A DNA stretch of 64,000 bases from CAVQXR01 sp046330455 (GCA_046330455.1 JAXLSU010000015.1:1-64000), one strand, 5' to 3'. Counted from the stretch's first letter, positions 1 to 9,466 are shown. Numbers and translations are program-made. Notes: generated from the sequence alone by a model not told the origin.

Positions 1-918
1 TACTCGGTCGCGAAGCCGCTCGCCGCGACGTGCGTGCTCCTGCTCGTCGAGCGCGGTCTGATCGGGCTCGACGACCGCGTCGCGGCGCACTGGCCCGAGT
101 TTGCCGCGGCCGGCAAGGACCGTGTGACGGTCAGGCAGGTGCTCGCCCACCAGGCCGGCCTCGACCTGTTCGAGCAGCGGCTCCCGCCCGAGGTCCTGCT
201 CGACTGGGAGGCCGCCACGACGCTGCTCGCGGCCTCCCCGCCACGCTGGCCTCCCGGCTCGACGCACGGCGAGCACGCGGCCTTCTACGGGCACCTGGTC
301 GGTGAGCTCGTACGGCGAGTCGACGGGCGGACGCTCGGAGCGTTCCTGCGCGAGGAGATCGCCTCGCCCTGGGGACTCGACTTCCACGTCGGCCTCCGTG
401 GCTCCGAGCTCGCGCGGGCCGCAGACGTGGTCGACCCGGGCGGAGCCTGCCGGGCCGAGGCGCTCTCGCGCGGCGAGGCGTTCCGGCTCGCCGTCGACAA
501 CCCACCCGCGATGCTCCACCCCGACGTCGTCAACGGCGATGCCTGGCGCCGGGCCGAGATCCCGGCCGTGAACGGCCACGGGACAGCGCTCGCGCTCGCC
601 CGCTTCTACTCCGGTCTCGGTGCCGGCGGCGTCCTCGAGGGTGTCCGTCTGCTCTCGGACGATCTCGTCGCCGAGGCCACGCGCCCGCAGCGGATCGGCC
701 ATGACGAGGTTCTCGGCGAGGAGGCGTCCTGGGGGCTCGGCTTCGGAATCGGGGACGGTGGCTTCGGGATGGGCGGCCTCGGCGGCAGCCTGGGCTGGTG
801 GGCGGGCGAGGGATACGCGTGCGCCTACGTCACCCGGCGGCTCGGCGGCTTCGAACGTTGTGAGGCCATCGAGGCCGCGCTCAGGCGCTGCCTCGGGCTG
901 AGCGCCGTCAGCCTGTGA
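1..918 (+). CDS. Serine hydrolase, beta-lactamase/CubicO family (5' truncated)
   Basis: The frame is open from base 1, so the N-terminus lies outside the window; 305 residues are visible. Visible residues 4-7 (S-V-A-K) fit the SxxK motif holding the nucleophilic Ser and general-base Lys of class C beta-lactamase-like hydrolases. A Y-G-H triplet at visible residues 96-98 sits where the family has its YxN/YxH element. The C-terminal part is Gly-rich (around GFGIGDGGFGMGGLGG), matching the usual late HxG-like region. The family hydrolyses amides or esters, and many members are esterases or peptidases rather than antibiotic-resistance enzymes; the substrate cannot be read here. The gene ends 11 bases inside the convergent DUF3160 gene. 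Confidence 0.85.
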   Translation, partial: YSVAKPLAATCVLLLVERGLIGLDDRVAAHWPEFAAAGKDRVTVRQVLAHQAGLDLFEQRLPPEVLLDWEAATTLLAASPPRWPPGSTHGEHAAFYGHLVGELVRRVDGRTLGAFLREEIASPWGLDFHVGLRGSELARAADVVDPGGACRAEALSRGEAFRLAVDNPPAMLHPDVVNGDAWRRAEIPAVNGHGTALALARFYSGLGAGGVLEGVRLLSDDLVAEATRPQRIGHDEVLGEEASWGLGFGIGDGGFGMGGLGGSLGWWAGEGYACAYVTRRLGGFERCEAIEAALRRCLGLSAVSL

Positions 919-3046
919 GCATGACGCTCTCCCAGGCGGGTCGCGCGGGGGCGGTGCCGGCGTCGAGCTGGGCCCTCCACTCCTCGTCGGTCAGCCGCGT
1001 GCCGGCCGGGCTCGTGAACTCGTAGTAGGAGTAGACACCGCCTGCCGCGACCTGGAACGTCCCCTCGTCGTCGGGGACGAGCACGAGGATGCGGTCGATC
1101 CGGCCGGTCGCGATCTCGAGAACCTGCGGCTCGCCGATCCGGCTGCTCGCGATGTCGGCGATGATCGCGGCATCCTGGTCGATCTCGGCCGCACCTTCCG
1201 ACGTGCGGTCGGACGAACGCCAGAACAGCGACTCGAGCTCGCCGCCGATGCCCGTGAGTCGATCGTTGTCGACCCCGGAGAGCGGCCTGCCCGCAAGCTC
1301 GTCGGCCGCGATCCGCTCGAAGAACGACAGGAGCCCGATCGTGTCGGCGAGGAGCTCCTGCTGCTCGGCCGGGAGGAGGTCCCGCGCAGCGAGGCCGGAG
1401 GCCAGCAGGTCGGCGGCCGAGACGAGGCGTCCGAAGGCGACCGGCTCCGGCTCCACCCAGTTGCGCCGGGGGCGGATCGGCCCGCCGTCCCCGCCCTCGG
1501 CGACCGCCTGCTTCGTGTAGAGGATCGTGTCGTGCTTCAGCTCGGCGTAGGAGCCGAGGCCCGCCTGCTGTGCCTTGGCCGCCCAGGCGTCCGAGCGCAT
1601 GAAGTCGGGGAAGGTCTCACCGTGCGAGACCCAGACCGGCTGGAGCGCGTAGAGCCAGGCGTCGTAGACCGTCGAGCCCCAGGCCGCGGGCGGACGATCG
1701 GCGATCAGCCCCCGCAGCAGCTCGAGCTGGGCCTCGTAGTTCTCGTAGGCGGTCGCGCCCCCCTGCTCCTGCACCGAGCGGGCGAAGTCCGACCCGAACG
1801 CGGCCGCGAGGTCGACCGCCGAAGGCAGCGCGCGCGGCTGCTCCTCGGTGCCGACGTAGGGGAACACGAGCTGGTCGAGCACGAACGAGTCGAGCACGAA
1901 CCGCGTCCCCATCAGGCGGATCGACGCCCGGTCGGGGCTGATCTGCACGCTGCGGGACTCCGTCAGCTTCGCGACGACGTCCTGCACCGTCTCGTCGTCG
2001 GCGAACACGGTCGCGTCGTCGAGCCCGGAGGGCACCGCGGTCTCCGCCGCGTCCGCGACCTCGAGCGGCGTGTAGTCGTCCGCGAAGCCGACGAGGAAGG
2101 CGGTTGGCTCGTAGAGCTGCCGCCAGAGGTCGACGAGCTCGGGTCGGGACGTGAGGGCCCGGGAGGCGAGGATCCCCAGCCGTGCTGGATCGAGGCCAGG
2201 ACAGTCCACGGTGCCCGGCAGGCAGAGCGAAGCCTGGCCGAGCACCGACATCGCAAGGAAGTACCGGGTCAGCTCGGCGTTCCGTGTGTAGTGCCCGCGA
2301 GGGGTGAACAGCGAGTAGTCGATCGAGACGCCCGTCACCGGCGACGGCTCGTAGGCGGCGCTGTGTGCCTCGACGAGCGCCTGCTCCTGCCCGGCGAGGG
2401 GTCCGAGCGTCACGGGCAGCCCGAGCTCCGCAGCGGCGACCTGGACGAGCTGCTCGACCCGCGAAGCGCTGTCCTCGAGCGGTGTGCCCGCGAGCTCGGC
2501 GGTCTGCGCGGCCGAGGCCTCGAGCAGGCCCGACACGAGCGCCTCGAGCTTCGGCAGCAAGACGTCCTGCTCGAGACTCCGCAGGACCTTGTCGAAGACG
2601 AGGTGCCACGCGTGGTAGGCAACGTCGGTCGTCACGAAGACGGGCCAGCCTCCGTACTCGCTCTCCTGGTAGGCGTAGTGGAAGAGGCGCATGTCGCCGG
2701 GCACGACGACGAAGCCGTTCGCGAGCAGCGCCTCGGTCACGCCCGGTGCGTCGAGCGCCGTCTGGATCGAGGGCGCGATCTCGACCCCGTCGAGCGACGT
2801 CGGGGTGGGCGGACCCGCGTAGGCCGGATCGTCCGGGCCGATCAGCGAGACGTCCGTGTACTCGCCGAAGCTGATCGACAGAGCGGGAAGGGCCGGAGCA
2901 GGTACCGGCTCCGAGTGGCCTGTCTCGGTCGGGATCACGGTCGTCGTCTGGGTGGCCGTCGTTGGCCGCGGCTCCCCGCCGCCGGTTCCACACCCGAGTG
3001 CGACGAGCGCGAGCAGCGAGGCGAGCACGAGCGGCCAGCGGATCAT
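908..3046 (-). CDS. DUF3160 family lipoprotein, 712 aa
   Basis: The N-terminus MIRWPLVLASLLALVALGC is a lipoprotein-type signal peptide with a cysteine at residue 19, followed by a Thr/Pro/Glu-rich linker to about residue 65. The rest resembles the large, all-helical DUF3160 family of secreted proteins of unknown biochemical role; the stretch YAYQESEYGGWPVFVTTD, followed by AYHAWHLVFDKVLR, is typical of it. I chose the ATG at 3046 because AAAGGAGC precedes it at the right distance. The start overlaps the stop of the CapA-like gene as ATGA, so the two are probably translated together from one mRNA. An outer-surface or cell-wall role is likely; the function is unknown. Confidence 0.85.
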   Translation of the reverse strand: MIRWPLVLASLLALVALGCGTGGGEPRPTTATQTTTVIPTETGHSEPVPAPALPALSISFGEYTDVSLIGPDDPAYAGPPTPTSLDGVEIAPSIQTALDAPGVTEALLANGFVVVPGDMRLFHYAYQESEYGGWPVFVTTDVAYHAWHLVFDKVLRSLEQDVLLPKLEALVSGLLEASAAQTAELAGTPLEDSASRVEQLVQVAAAELGLPVTLGPLAGQEQALVEAHSAAYEPSPVTGVSIDYSLFTPRGHYTRNAELTRYFLAMSVLGQASLCLPGTVDCPGLDPARLGILASRALTSRPELVDLWRQLYEPTAFLVGFADDYTPLEVADAAETAVPSGLDDATVFADDETVQDVVAKLTESRSVQISPDRASIRLMGTRFVLDSFVLDQLVFPYVGTEEQPRALPSAVDLAAAFGSDFARSVQEQGGATAYENYEAQLELLRGLIADRPPAAWGSTVYDAWLYALQPVWVSHGETFPDFMRSDAWAAKAQQAGLGSYAELKHDTILYTKQAVAEGGDGGPIRPRRNWVEPEPVAFGRLVSAADLLASGLAARDLLPAEQQELLADTIGLLSFFERIAADELAGRPLSGVDNDRLTGIGGELESLFWRSSDRTSEGAAEIDQDAAIIADIASSRIGEPQVLEIATGRIDRILVLVPDDEGTFQVAAGGVYSYYEFTSPAGTRLTDEEWRAQLDAGTAPARPAWESVMLTG

Positions 3047-4554
3047 CGGGAGCTCCTTTCGAGGACGAGTGGATCGAGGCGGCCGTCGCCGTCGACGTCG
3101 GCACAGGCCGGGCTGCCGGTGCCAGGCAGGTCGGGCAGGGTGAGGAAGCCGAAGCCGCCCCAGCGCCAGGCGCCCGTGGACACGACGGTCGGGTCGTCGA
3201 GCTTCGAATAGGCGAGCGCGAGCATCCCGTCGCAGGCGGCGACGGCCGAGACGGGCCGGACGAGCGTTCCCGCCACCCAGCGCGGGCGCAGGTCGTCCGG
3301 GCGGTAGAGGCCGAGATGGGCGGTGCGCCCGCGCGCATCGACGAGCGTCTCGCGCGGCAGCAGGGCGTTCACCCCGGTCGGTGAGTACGGTCTGCGAAAG
3401 GCGACGACGAGATCCGGCTCGCCGTCCTCGTCGGCGTCGCCCAGCGTGGCGTCGACCACGTCGCCCGCGAAGCCTGCGAGCGGCCCGGGGTCTGCGGCGA
3501 CGACAGGGTCGGCCGGCCCGGTGAGCGCCCACCAGCCGCCGGCGAGGAGCACGGCGTCGCCGGGCGGGGTCTCCCAGCCGGCGAACCGGACCGGTCCGTC
3601 CTCGTGGTCGGTCGACCCGGCGCGCCACGCCCGGATCCCGTCGCTGCCGGCCAGCACCTCGAGCACCGCCCCCCGGCGCGTCCCGGGGAGGTGCTGGTCG
3701 AAGATCAGGTTGCCGAGGCTCGTGGTCACGACAGTCGCGCGGCCGTCTCCGTCCGGGTCGACCATGTGGACGGGCTGCACGACGTGGGGGCCGGTGCCCC
3801 AGACGACGTCGGCGCCCCAGCCGGCGAGCTGCTGGGCGAGCCGCATCAGGTACGGATCGGTTCCCGGCACGTACTCCGTACCGCCGTGGATTCCGACGGC
3901 GACGACGTCCGCGATCGCCCGCGCGTGCCCGACGGCTTCCCGGGCGCGAGCCTCGTCCCACCAGGCGACGCCGGGTGCTCCGGCCCCGACGCGCGGCCCC
4001 GCGCCGGTCGCGTCGAACGCGAGCAGGGCAACGCGGACCCCGCCGATCTCGACGCTGCGCGGCTCGTACGCCTCGTCGACCGAGGTGCCCGCACCGATCG
4101 CCTCGAGCCCGGCCGCCGCGAGCGCGTCGACCGTATCGCCGACCGTGGCGGGCCCCGCGTCGCCCGCGTGGTTGTTCGCGACCCCCACGGCATCGAAGCC
4201 CGCGGCGGCGAGGAGGCGGGCGGAGAAGGGAGTCGCCTCGAGTGCGTTCGGGCCGGAGCCAGGGTCGTGGGGGCGATTCGTGAGGGGCGACTCGAGATTT
4301 GCGACCGACAGATCCGCCGAGGCGACCTCGAAGCGAACGTCCGTGAAGACGGTCGCCGCGTCGAGATCGGCGACGCCCCGCCCGAGCATCACGTCGCCGG
4401 CGAAGAGCAGCCGGACAGCCGTTCCGACCACGGCGGTGCCGCCCGCCGGCTCGACGGGCTGGGACACGCCGCCGCAGCCGGCGGCCGTCACGAGGGCGAC
4501 GGCCGCCGCCCCGAACGCGAGTGCCATCCGGACCCGGTTCGCCGGACCGTCCAT
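3043..4554 (-). CDS. CapA-like metallophosphatase-fold lipoprotein, 503 aa
   Basis: A hydrophobic signal (MALAFGAAAVALVTAAGC) with a lipobox-like cysteine is followed by a CapA/PgsA-type calcineurin-like domain. Its motifs are visible: LLFAGDVMLGRG (metal-binding GDVML), NLESPLT, VGVANNHAGD and VAVGIHGGTEY. The family is linked to poly-gamma-glutamate or capsule synthesis, and many members are uncharacterised cell-surface phosphatase-fold proteins. After about residue 330 the chain contains FG-GAP/VCBS-like repeats (TLGDADEDGEPD, CADVDGDGRLD) that usually bind calcium and form a beta-propeller. I prefer the ATG at 4554; an ATG at 4593 would add 13 residues without a ribosome-binding site. It is translationally coupled to the downstream DUF3160 gene. 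Confidence 0.85.
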   Translation of the reverse strand: MDGPANRVRMALAFGAAAVALVTAAGCGGVSQPVEPAGGTAVVGTAVRLLFAGDVMLGRGVADLDAATVFTDVRFEVASADLSVANLESPLTNRPHDPGSGPNALEATPFSARLLAAAGFDAVGVANNHAGDAGPATVGDTVDALAAAGLEAIGAGTSVDEAYEPRSVEIGGVRVALLAFDATGAGPRVGAGAPGVAWWDEARAREAVGHARAIADVVAVGIHGGTEYVPGTDPYLMRLAQQLAGWGADVVWGTGPHVVQPVHMVDPDGDGRATVVTTSLGNLIFDQHLPGTRRGAVLEVLAGSDGIRAWRAGSTDHEDGPVRFAGWETPPGDAVLLAGGWWALTGPADPVVAADPGPLAGFAGDVVDATLGDADEDGEPDLVVAFRRPYSPTGVNALLPRETLVDARGRTAHLGLYRPDDLRPRWVAGTLVRPVSAVAACDGMLALAYSKLDDPTVVSTGAWRWGGFGFLTLPDLPGTGSPACADVDGDGRLDPLVLERSSR

Positions 4555-4719
4555 CTGCCCGTCAACAGTGTCGCATCCCGGCCCGCGGCGCATCGGGATT
4601 CACGCTGACGGTCAGTACGCGAATGCCCCGACCGTCCTCCGACCGGCTGCGCTATCGTCGTTTCGGTCGAGCCGAGCTCGGATCTCGGTGAGCCGTGTCG
4701 GACGGAGGGTGAGCGGGCA

Positions 4720-5625
4720 ATGAGCGAAGGCATCGTCTTCATCGACGGCGAGTACGTCGCTCCCGGCGAGGCCCGGATGTCGATCTTCGACTACGGGTTC
4801 ACGTGGAGCGACGTCGTGTACGACGTCACCTCCGTGTGGCGCGGGTGGTTCTTCAAGCTCGACGAGCACCTCGACCGCTTCGAGCGCTCGTGCGCCGGGT
4901 TCCGGCTCCACCACCCCTACTCGCGCGACGAGCTGAGGGGGATCCTTGCCGAGTGTGTCGACCGTGCCGGGCTCACCGATGCCTACGTCAAGGTCGAGGT
5001 CACGCGCGGGCTGACGCCGAACCAGTCGCGCGACCTCCGACTCGCCGAGAACCGCTTCGTCGCCTACGCGATCCCGTACGTGTGGATCTGGGGCGAGGAG
5101 GGGTGCCGGAACGGCGTCAACATCCACCTGTGCCGCCGCTTCGAGCGCATCTCGTCCCGGGCCGTCGACCAGCGGTTCAAGAACTACAACCGCGCCGACC
5201 TCGTCCAGGCCCGTCTCGACGGTTACGACGCGGGCTGTGACGACGCCATGGTGGTCGGGCCCGACGGCGAGCTGACCGAGGGTTTCGGCTGGAATCTCCT
5301 CGTCGTCCGCGACGGGGTCGTCGCGAGCCCGGACTGGAACGTGCTCGAGGGCTGTACCCGTGCGGCCGTGCGGGAGATCTGCGCCGACGAGGGCGTGCCG
5401 TTCGAGCTTCGGCGGGTCGAGCCGGCCGAGCTCGACGAGGCCGACGAGGTGTTCGCAGCGACGACTGCGGGCGGCGTGATGCCGATCGTCGCCGTCGACT
5501 CGCGCCCGGTCGGCGACGGACGCCCCGGCCGGATCACGCGCATGCTGCAGGAGCAGTACTGGGCGAGGCGGGTCGAGGGTTGGCACGGCACCCGGGTCAC
5601 CGACCTGCTCGCACGGCGCGGCTGA
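4720..5625 (+). CDS. Class IV PLP aminotransferase (branched-chain aminotransferase-like)
   Basis: The 301-residue product has the fold-type IV transaminase layout: an N-terminal IDGEYV...SIFDYGFTWSDVVYDV segment, a phosphate-binding loop region, and the lysine of RFKNYNRADL (about residue 152) as probable Schiff-base residue. ELTEGFGWNLLVV corresponds to the conserved E-x-x-x-x-N segment that contacts PLP. The family covers branched-chain, D-amino-acid and omega-amine transaminases and 4-amino-4-deoxychorismate lyase; which one this is cannot be decided from motifs alone. GGAGGG about 11 bases upstream supports the ATG. It is transcribed divergently from the CapA-like gene. Confidence 0.85.
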   Translation: MSEGIVFIDGEYVAPGEARMSIFDYGFTWSDVVYDVTSVWRGWFFKLDEHLDRFERSCAGFRLHHPYSRDELRGILAECVDRAGLTDAYVKVEVTRGLTPNQSRDLRLAENRFVAYAIPYVWIWGEEGCRNGVNIHLCRRFERISSRAVDQRFKNYNRADLVQARLDGYDAGCDDAMVVGPDGELTEGFGWNLLVVRDGVVASPDWNVLEGCTRAAVREICADEGVPFELRRVEPAELDEADEVFAATTAGGVMPIVAVDSRPVGDGRPGRITRMLQEQYWARRVEGWHGTRVTDLLARRG

Positions 5626-5659
5626 GGATCCGGGCTCCCCGGCGCTATGCTGGCCGGTC

Positions 5660-6157
5660 GTGGGAATCACCGTCCGGCGGGCGCATACGGGGGACGTTCC
5701 GGCGGTGCGCCGCCTCGTCGATCTCTACGCGGAGCAGCGGATCCTGCTCGACAAGCCGACCGTCGCTCTCTACGAGGACGTCCAGGAGTTCTGGGTCGCC
5801 GAGGAGGGCGGTCACGTCGTCGGGTGCGGCGCCCTGCACGTGATCTGGGAGGACCTCGCGGAGATCCGCACGGTCGCCGTCGACCCCGACCTCCGCGGGC
5901 GCGGCGCCGGCCACGCGATCGTGGACCGGCTGATCGAGACGGCCCGGTGGCTCGGCATCCAGCGGGTGTTCGTGCTCACGTTCGAGGTCGACTTCTTCAC
6001 GCGGCACGGTTTCGTCGAGATCGAGGGAACGCCCGTCGCGCCCGAGATCTACGAGGAGCTGCGCCGGTCACTCGACGAGGGCGTCGCCGAGTTCCTCGAT
6101 CTCGAGCGGGTGAAGCCGAACACGCTCGGCAACGCCCGGATGCTGCTCTATCTCTGA
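5660..6157 (+). CDS. argA: Amino-acid N-acetyltransferase (GNAT; ArgA-like)
   Basis: This 165-residue GNAT protein has the acetyl-CoA loop VDPDLRGRGAGHAIVDRL and closely resembles the short, kinase-less N-acetylglutamate synthase of mycobacteria (Rv2747). Diagnostic stretches are VQEFWVAEE, VVGCGALHVIW, DLAEIRTVAVDPD, VFVLTFEVDFFTRHGF and VKPNTLGNARMLL. The enzyme makes N-acetylglutamate or N-acetylglutamine for arginine synthesis. No other arg gene is nearby. A TATGCT box at 5646-5651 lies 8 bases before the GTG, with no ribosome-binding site, so the mRNA is probably leaderless. Confidence 0.88.
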   Translation: MGITVRRAHTGDVPAVRRLVDLYAEQRILLDKPTVALYEDVQEFWVAEEGGHVVGCGALHVIWEDLAEIRTVAVDPDLRGRGAGHAIVDRLIETARWLGIQRVFVLTFEVDFFTRHGFVEIEGTPVAPEIYEELRRSLDEGVAEFLDLERVKPNTLGNARMLLYL

Positions 6158-6174
6158 GGCGTCCTCGGCGGTGC

Positions 6175-6400
6175 GTAGGGGCCGGATGAGATCCGGCCCC
6201 TACAGGAGCACGGGCGGTTGGGTAGAGGCGGGGCGGCACACCCCGCGTAGGGGGCGTGCGTCGGTGGCGAGCCACCGCAGCGGTCTTGTGTAGGGGCGGG
6301 GTCACCCCGCGCCGTGGGTGTGCATGGGCGGCCCGACGGCATCCGACCCCGGCGGCCCGGCTCATGCCTCGGGTTGTAGGGGCGGGATCTCATCCCGCCC
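6175..6400. repeat. Cluster of GTAGGGGC-type dispersed palindromes
   Basis: The gap between argA and the convergent propeller gene contains four related hairpins. 6175-6203 is a 13-bp-arm palindrome (GTAGGGGCCGGAT, spacer GAG, then its complement). 6222-6246 and 6290-6310 are variants with GCGGGG/CCCCGC arms. 6376-6400 reads GTAGGGGCGGGAT-CTC-ATCCCGCCC. The first is the same element as the last in the opposite orientation, since GAG becomes CTC. Copies recur at 12651 and in 54868-55380. The first hairpin could double as a bidirectional terminator. No protein is encoded here. Confidence 0.85.
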
Positions 6401-6416
6401 GCCCTTCCGCGGGCGG

Positions 6417-7460
6417 CTACGGCCAGGTGCCGTCGCGGGAGACCTGGGGTGCGAACGCGTTCGCGAGCTGGCGCGTCGTCATCGTGTCGATGTCGAGGAC
6501 GTCCGCGCCACCGGCCCCCCGCATGAACGCCACGAGGCGCAGCGTCGGTGAGACCGAGAGGGCGAACACGTCGCCCGAGCCGGCGAGGACGGTGACCGCG
6601 CTCGTGGCGACGTCGATGCTGACGAGATCGGTCCGGAACGTGTCCGGCGCCGTGCGCGTGACCCGGGTTGCGACCAGCTCCGTCGCCGAGAGCCAGGCGA
6701 GCTCCGTGTAGAAGGCATCGCAGTCACCGTCGAGCAGCGTGGTTGGCGCCGCGCCCTTGCGGGCCTCCTCGATCAGCACGTCGCCTGCCCGGTACCCGGG
6801 CTCAGGCCCCCCGCAGAACGCCTCCTCCCGGAGGTACGCGAGCCGCGCTCCGGCCGGGTCGAGGGTCGCGAACCGTGAGCGGCCGCCCGACGTCGCCCGG
6901 AACCTCGCCTTCGTACCCGTGTCGACGACCCAGATGTCGTAGTGGAAGAGATCCACGTCGTTGCCCTGGACGATCGCGAGCTTCCGGCCGGCCGAGTCCG
7001 AAGCGACGCCGAGCACGATCGACGCGTCGAGGCCCGTCTGGACTCCCGGCAGGCCGGGCCCGTTCGCAAACTGCACGAGCTTGCGAATCGCCCCACCCGA
7101 CGTGCGGATCCACACCGAGTTGACCTGCGGATCGCGATGCCCGAGCCGGTCGCCGAGGAACACGACCCGCCTGCCCGGGAGAACGACCGGCCCGAAGGCG
7201 TCGCGAATCTCGAAGCGCTTCGTACCGGTCACCGCGTCGAGCGCGACGATCCGGTTGCCGCGGCCCCCAGCAAGGAGCCTGGTGCCGAGCGACGGGAACT
7301 CGAGCGGCTTGAACGTCCGGAGGATCGTTCCATCCAGCGCGCGAACGACCGTCCGGGTCCCCTCGCCCGAGACGATCGCAGGGGACGCGGCGGCGGCACC
7401 GCCTGCAGCGCCGAGTGCGACGACAGCGAGGAGAGCGGAGACGAGGAGCCGCGCGGACAC
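6417..7460 (-). CDS. Secreted TolB/PQQ-like beta-propeller protein
   Basis: The 347-residue protein starts with a Sec signal (LLVSALLAVVALGAAGGAAAA), followed by repeated beta-strand units with TolB/YncE-like character, such as GNRIVALDAVTGTKRFEI, DLFHYDIWVVDTGTKARF and LSVSPTLRLVAFMRG. Such propellers are usually exported binding or scaffold proteins; no ligand can be named. The GTG start at 7460 lacks a ribosome-binding site, but TAGCAT (complement of 7467-7472) lies 6 bases upstream, consistent with a leaderless transcript. The gene converges on argA across the palindrome cluster. Confidence 0.7.
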   Translation of the reverse strand: MSARLLVSALLAVVALGAAGGAAAASPAIVSGEGTRTVVRALDGTILRTFKPLEFPSLGTRLLAGGRGNRIVALDAVTGTKRFEIRDAFGPVVLPGRRVVFLGDRLGHRDPQVNSVWIRTSGGAIRKLVQFANGPGLPGVQTGLDASIVLGVASDSAGRKLAIVQGNDVDLFHYDIWVVDTGTKARFRATSGGRSRFATLDPAGARLAYLREEAFCGGPEPGYRAGDVLIEEARKGAAPTTLLDGDCDAFYTELAWLSATELVATRVTRTAPDTFRTDLVSIDVATSAVTVLAGSGDVFALSVSPTLRLVAFMRGAGGADVLDIDTMTTRQLANAFAPQVSRDGTWP

Positions 7461-7489
7461 GCGCCCATGCTAGCGCCGGGAGCAGGCGC

Positions 7490-8431
7490 TCACCTCACGG
7501 CGAGCGGGTTCACCGGCGAGCCGACCGCGCCGAGGAACGGCAGCGGCGGCGCCGTGAACAGGAAGTCCCAGAGCCCGTCCTCGCGGCAGTCCTCCGCGAG
7601 CGCGTCGAGCTCGAAGATCTCGCCGATCAGCAGGCCCATGTAGACGATCCCGATCGCGTGGAAGGGCATCGGCAGCGCGAAGCGGCTCGGGTAGACCTCG
7701 AACGCCCAGTTGTCGGACGCCACCGCCGCGACGTCCCGGTCGCGAAGCCAGGGGAGCGCGCCGTGGCCGAGCCCGGGCTCGTCTGCCTCGACGAAGCGAT
7801 CCCAGGCGCCCGCTCTGCGGATCCGTCCGAGGTGGCCGGTTCGCACGAGTAGCGCATCGCCTGGCCGTACCTCGACGCCCTGGGCTGCGAGCGTCGCCTC
7901 GAGCTCCTCGACCGTGACATGGTGGTCGGCCTCGAGCGCCTCGACCCCGTGCTGTCCGGCGACGTCGGCGAGCACTCCGCGCGTCACGATCCGGTCACGC
8001 AGGGTCGAGATGTCATTCGCCGCGGCCCCCTTTCCGTCGACGAGGGCACAGTCGCGTCCGTTGTACATGCGGAAGTCGTGGAAGCAGTGGGCGAGCGAAT
8101 CCCACTGGGTCGCAGCCTGGAGCGACATCACGACCATGTCGTCTGCGAAGCCGTGCCCGGCGATCCCGAACGCGGCCTGGCGTCCCGAGCTGACGTCGGT
8201 GCCGGTGTTCACCATCGACCGCACGGGGTTCACCCGATACGAGGCCCGCAGCTGCGGCGTATCGGGCTCGAAGTCGACCGCGAGCGAGAACGCCTTCCCG
8301 CTGCGTACGCAGGCGGCCGCCTCGATCCGCTTCTGCGGCGTGATCAGGTTCGCCGTCCCGAGCTCGTCCTCGTCGCCCCACCGGCCCCAGTTCGAGACGC
8401 GGTCGATCAGCTCCCGGACGGGGTCGGTCAC
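7490..8431 (-). CDS. Cyclase family protein (PF04199, kynurenine formamidase-like fold)
   Basis: The 313-residue product matches the metal-dependent cyclase/hydrolase family: the segment QAATQWDSLAHCFHD occupies the place of the HxGTHxDxxxH metal site, with the Asp and last His kept but the first positions altered as in one bacterial subgroup. GDALLVRTG and DNWAFEV are also typical. Members hydrolyse formyl amides or cyclic substrates; the substrate is unknown. The GTG start at 8431 overlaps the stop of the upstream LLM gene as GTGA, so the two are co-translated and probably act in one catabolic pathway. Confidence 0.8.
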   Translation of the reverse strand: MTDPVRELIDRVSNWGRWGDEDELGTANLITPQKRIEAAACVRSGKAFSLAVDFEPDTPQLRASYRVNPVRSMVNTGTDVSSGRQAAFGIAGHGFADDMVVMSLQAATQWDSLAHCFHDFRMYNGRDCALVDGKGAAANDISTLRDRIVTRGVLADVAGQHGVEALEADHHVTVEELEATLAAQGVEVRPGDALLVRTGHLGRIRRAGAWDRFVEADEPGLGHGALPWLRDRDVAAVASDNWAFEVYPSRFALPMPFHAIGIVYMGLLIGEIFELDALAEDCREDGLWDFLFTAPPLPFLGAVGSPVNPLAVR

Positions 8432-9432
8432 GCCGGCCCCGCCTCGCGTAGGCGTGGCCCGACCTCGGTCGCGAACAGGCGTACCCCCTCCTCTGCGGCT
8501 TCGTACGGAACGCCCGCGTACCGGAACGCGACCACGAGGTGGCCGGTACGCGTCGCTTCGGTGATAGCGAGCGCCTTCTCGACGACCTGCTCGGGCGTGC
8601 CCCACAGCTGGGCCTCGCCGAACGCCTCGAGGTCGGCCCGGGCGTCCTCGCCGAGCCCGTAGTGAGCGATCGCGCTCTGGCGGTAGCTCATCGCGTACTG
8701 CATCCCGAGCTCACGTGCCCGGCCCGGATCCCGGTCGATGTATCCGAACACGAGTGTCGCGGTCGGGGGCGGCTCCCGCCCGTGCGTCGTCAGGAACAGC
8801 TCGTGGTGGCGGTCGACCTGCCCGGCGACCTCCTCCCAGGAGCGAAGGCCGATCCGGAGCAGGCCGAGCCCGGTCTCCGCTGCCCGGTCGAGGGAGACCG
8901 GGGAGCCGGCTGCCATGTACAGGCGGTCACGGAAGGTCCCGGCGGGCTGGGGTCGCACGCGAAGCGGCGCCTCGCCGTCGCGTTCGAAGACCCCTGTCTC
9001 GAGCGCTCCGAGCACGAGCGCGAGGTTCTCGTCGAACCGCCGGCGCCCGTCCTCGAGATCCAGCCCGAACGCGTTGAACTCCCGCGCTGCCTCGCCCTTC
9101 CCGAAGCCGACGATGAGCCGGCCTCTTGCCAGGTAGTCGAGCTGGACGATCTGCTCGACGACCCGGAGCGGGTCGTTCCAGGGCAGGACGACGACCATCG
9201 AGCCGACCGTCACGGACGGGTAGCGACCGGTCACGTAGGCGAGCATCTGGAGCGGCGCCGGAGCGAGATTGTAGTCGCCGAAGTGGTGCTCGGTGACCCA
9301 GACCTCGTCGAAGCCGAGCGAGCCGGCGAGGTCGAGGAGCGCGAGCTCTTGCGGGACGCGCTCCGGGTCGGGCAGGGCGGCCGGCTCCGACTCGACGTTC
9401 CCCTGGGGAAAGATCAGATAGCCGATCCGCAT
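8428..9432 (-). CDS. LLM-class flavin-dependent oxidoreductase
   Basis: The 334-residue TIM-barrel protein belongs to the bacterial luciferase-like monooxygenase family. Recognisable parts are DEVWVTEHHFGDYNLAPAPL, VGSMVVVLPWNDPLRVVEQI, GRLIVGFGKGEAAREFNAFG and the C-terminal GTPEQVVEKAL. These enzymes use FMN or F420 and often start oxidative degradation of small molecules. It is the first gene of a two-gene unit: its stop overlaps the start of the cyclase gene, suggesting oxidation followed by hydrolysis of the same substrate class. That pairing is inference. Confidence 0.85.
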   Translation of the reverse strand: MRIGYLIFPQGNVESEPAALPDPERVPQELALLDLAGSLGFDEVWVTEHHFGDYNLAPAPLQMLAYVTGRYPSVTVGSMVVVLPWNDPLRVVEQIVQLDYLARGRLIVGFGKGEAAREFNAFGLDLEDGRRRFDENLALVLGALETGVFERDGEAPLRVRPQPAGTFRDRLYMAAGSPVSLDRAAETGLGLLRIGLRSWEEVAGQVDRHHELFLTTHGREPPPTATLVFGYIDRDPGRARELGMQYAMSYRQSAIAHYGLGEDARADLEAFGEAQLWGTPEQVVEKALAITEATRTGHLVVAFRYAGVPYEAAEEGVRLFATEVGPRLREAGPA

Positions 9433-9466
9433 CGGGCGCCATCATCGCAGGCCCGCGAGGCTCACG

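Noticed and set aside
1..918. First gene considered as a clinical-type beta-lactamase
   Set aside because: Only the generic SxxK and YxH elements are visible; these also occur in many esterases and peptidases of the CubicO group, so resistance cannot be claimed.
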